From Gigantopelta aegis (lineage: Eukaryota; Mollusca; Gastropoda; Neomphalida; Peltospiridae), in assembly GCF_016097555.1 (NCBI RefSeq), contig NW_024532779.1, positions 124,001 to 188,000 of the forward strand: a DNA stretch of 64,000 bases, in the 5' to 3' direction. Under the pieces are notes generated by a model. That model searched no databases. It had not been told where the DNA came from and saw only the letters and a program-made list of their open reading frames with translations. The translations under genes and the position numbers were made by a program. Of this stretch, positions 63,944-64,000 are shown one piece after another; position 1 is the stretch's first letter; each line of letters starts with the position of its first letter.

Positions 63944-64000
63944 CTAAACTCAAAGATGATCATGATAGAGTGCTACTCTAATCCTCTATTAACATTATAA

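Overview
The window is nuclear DNA from an AT-rich animal genome. A SOX HMG box, an RSF1-like chromatin remodelling gene, epsilon-tubulin and IWS1 place it in Metazoa. Many very short introns mixed with a few multi-kilobase ones, low GC, and an IQGAP-type RasGAP that lacks the calponin-homology and IQ parts fit an early-branching animal, most likely a demosponge. The species is inference; nothing in the sequence names it.

Layout, left to right: IWS1 (minus, 394-2334) and ZRSR2 (plus, 2632-5522) are head-to-head across a very short shared promoter. A large 60-bp minisatellite (5680-6990) and a gene-free stretch follow. A 24-exon IQGAP-family RasGAP gene (plus, 8596-34518) fills the next 26 kb. 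Its introns hold more copies of the 60-bp repeat, two other arrays, long CT microsatellites against splice acceptors, an 80-bp-arm foldback insertion and a probable U12-type intron. At 35.16-37.08 kb lies a degraded second copy of the flanking sequence, which looks like an assembly error. A SOX gene (37.1-38.25 kb, plus) follows. An RSF1-like gene (minus, 40437-52550) and an RRM/SR-type RNA-binding protein gene (minus, 52844-55752) come next. Two unrelated minisatellites (56.6-58.2 kb) precede a secreted GH18 chitinase (plus, 58951-about 61060), which converges on epsilon-tubulin TUBE1 (minus, 61189-63390). The last 200 bases hold the final exon of an unrecognised minus-strand gene.

Several genes share a theme of transcription and RNA processing: IWS1 (elongation), ZRSR2 (3' splice-site recognition in the minor spliceosome), an SR-type protein, RSF1 and SOX. 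They are not an operon and there is no evidence that they are co-regulated.

A main caveat is base quality. Nearly every gene shows one or more frame breaks, most of them at short homopolymers, although the conserved protein continues in the next frame. These look like uncorrected long-read errors and not pseudogenes. Exon ends below come from splice consensus plus protein similarity recalled from memory; no alignment was run. The most interesting unexplained structure is the dispersed 60-bp repeat: each unit, read in one orientation, looks like a complete 42-nt intron plus an 18-nt exon.
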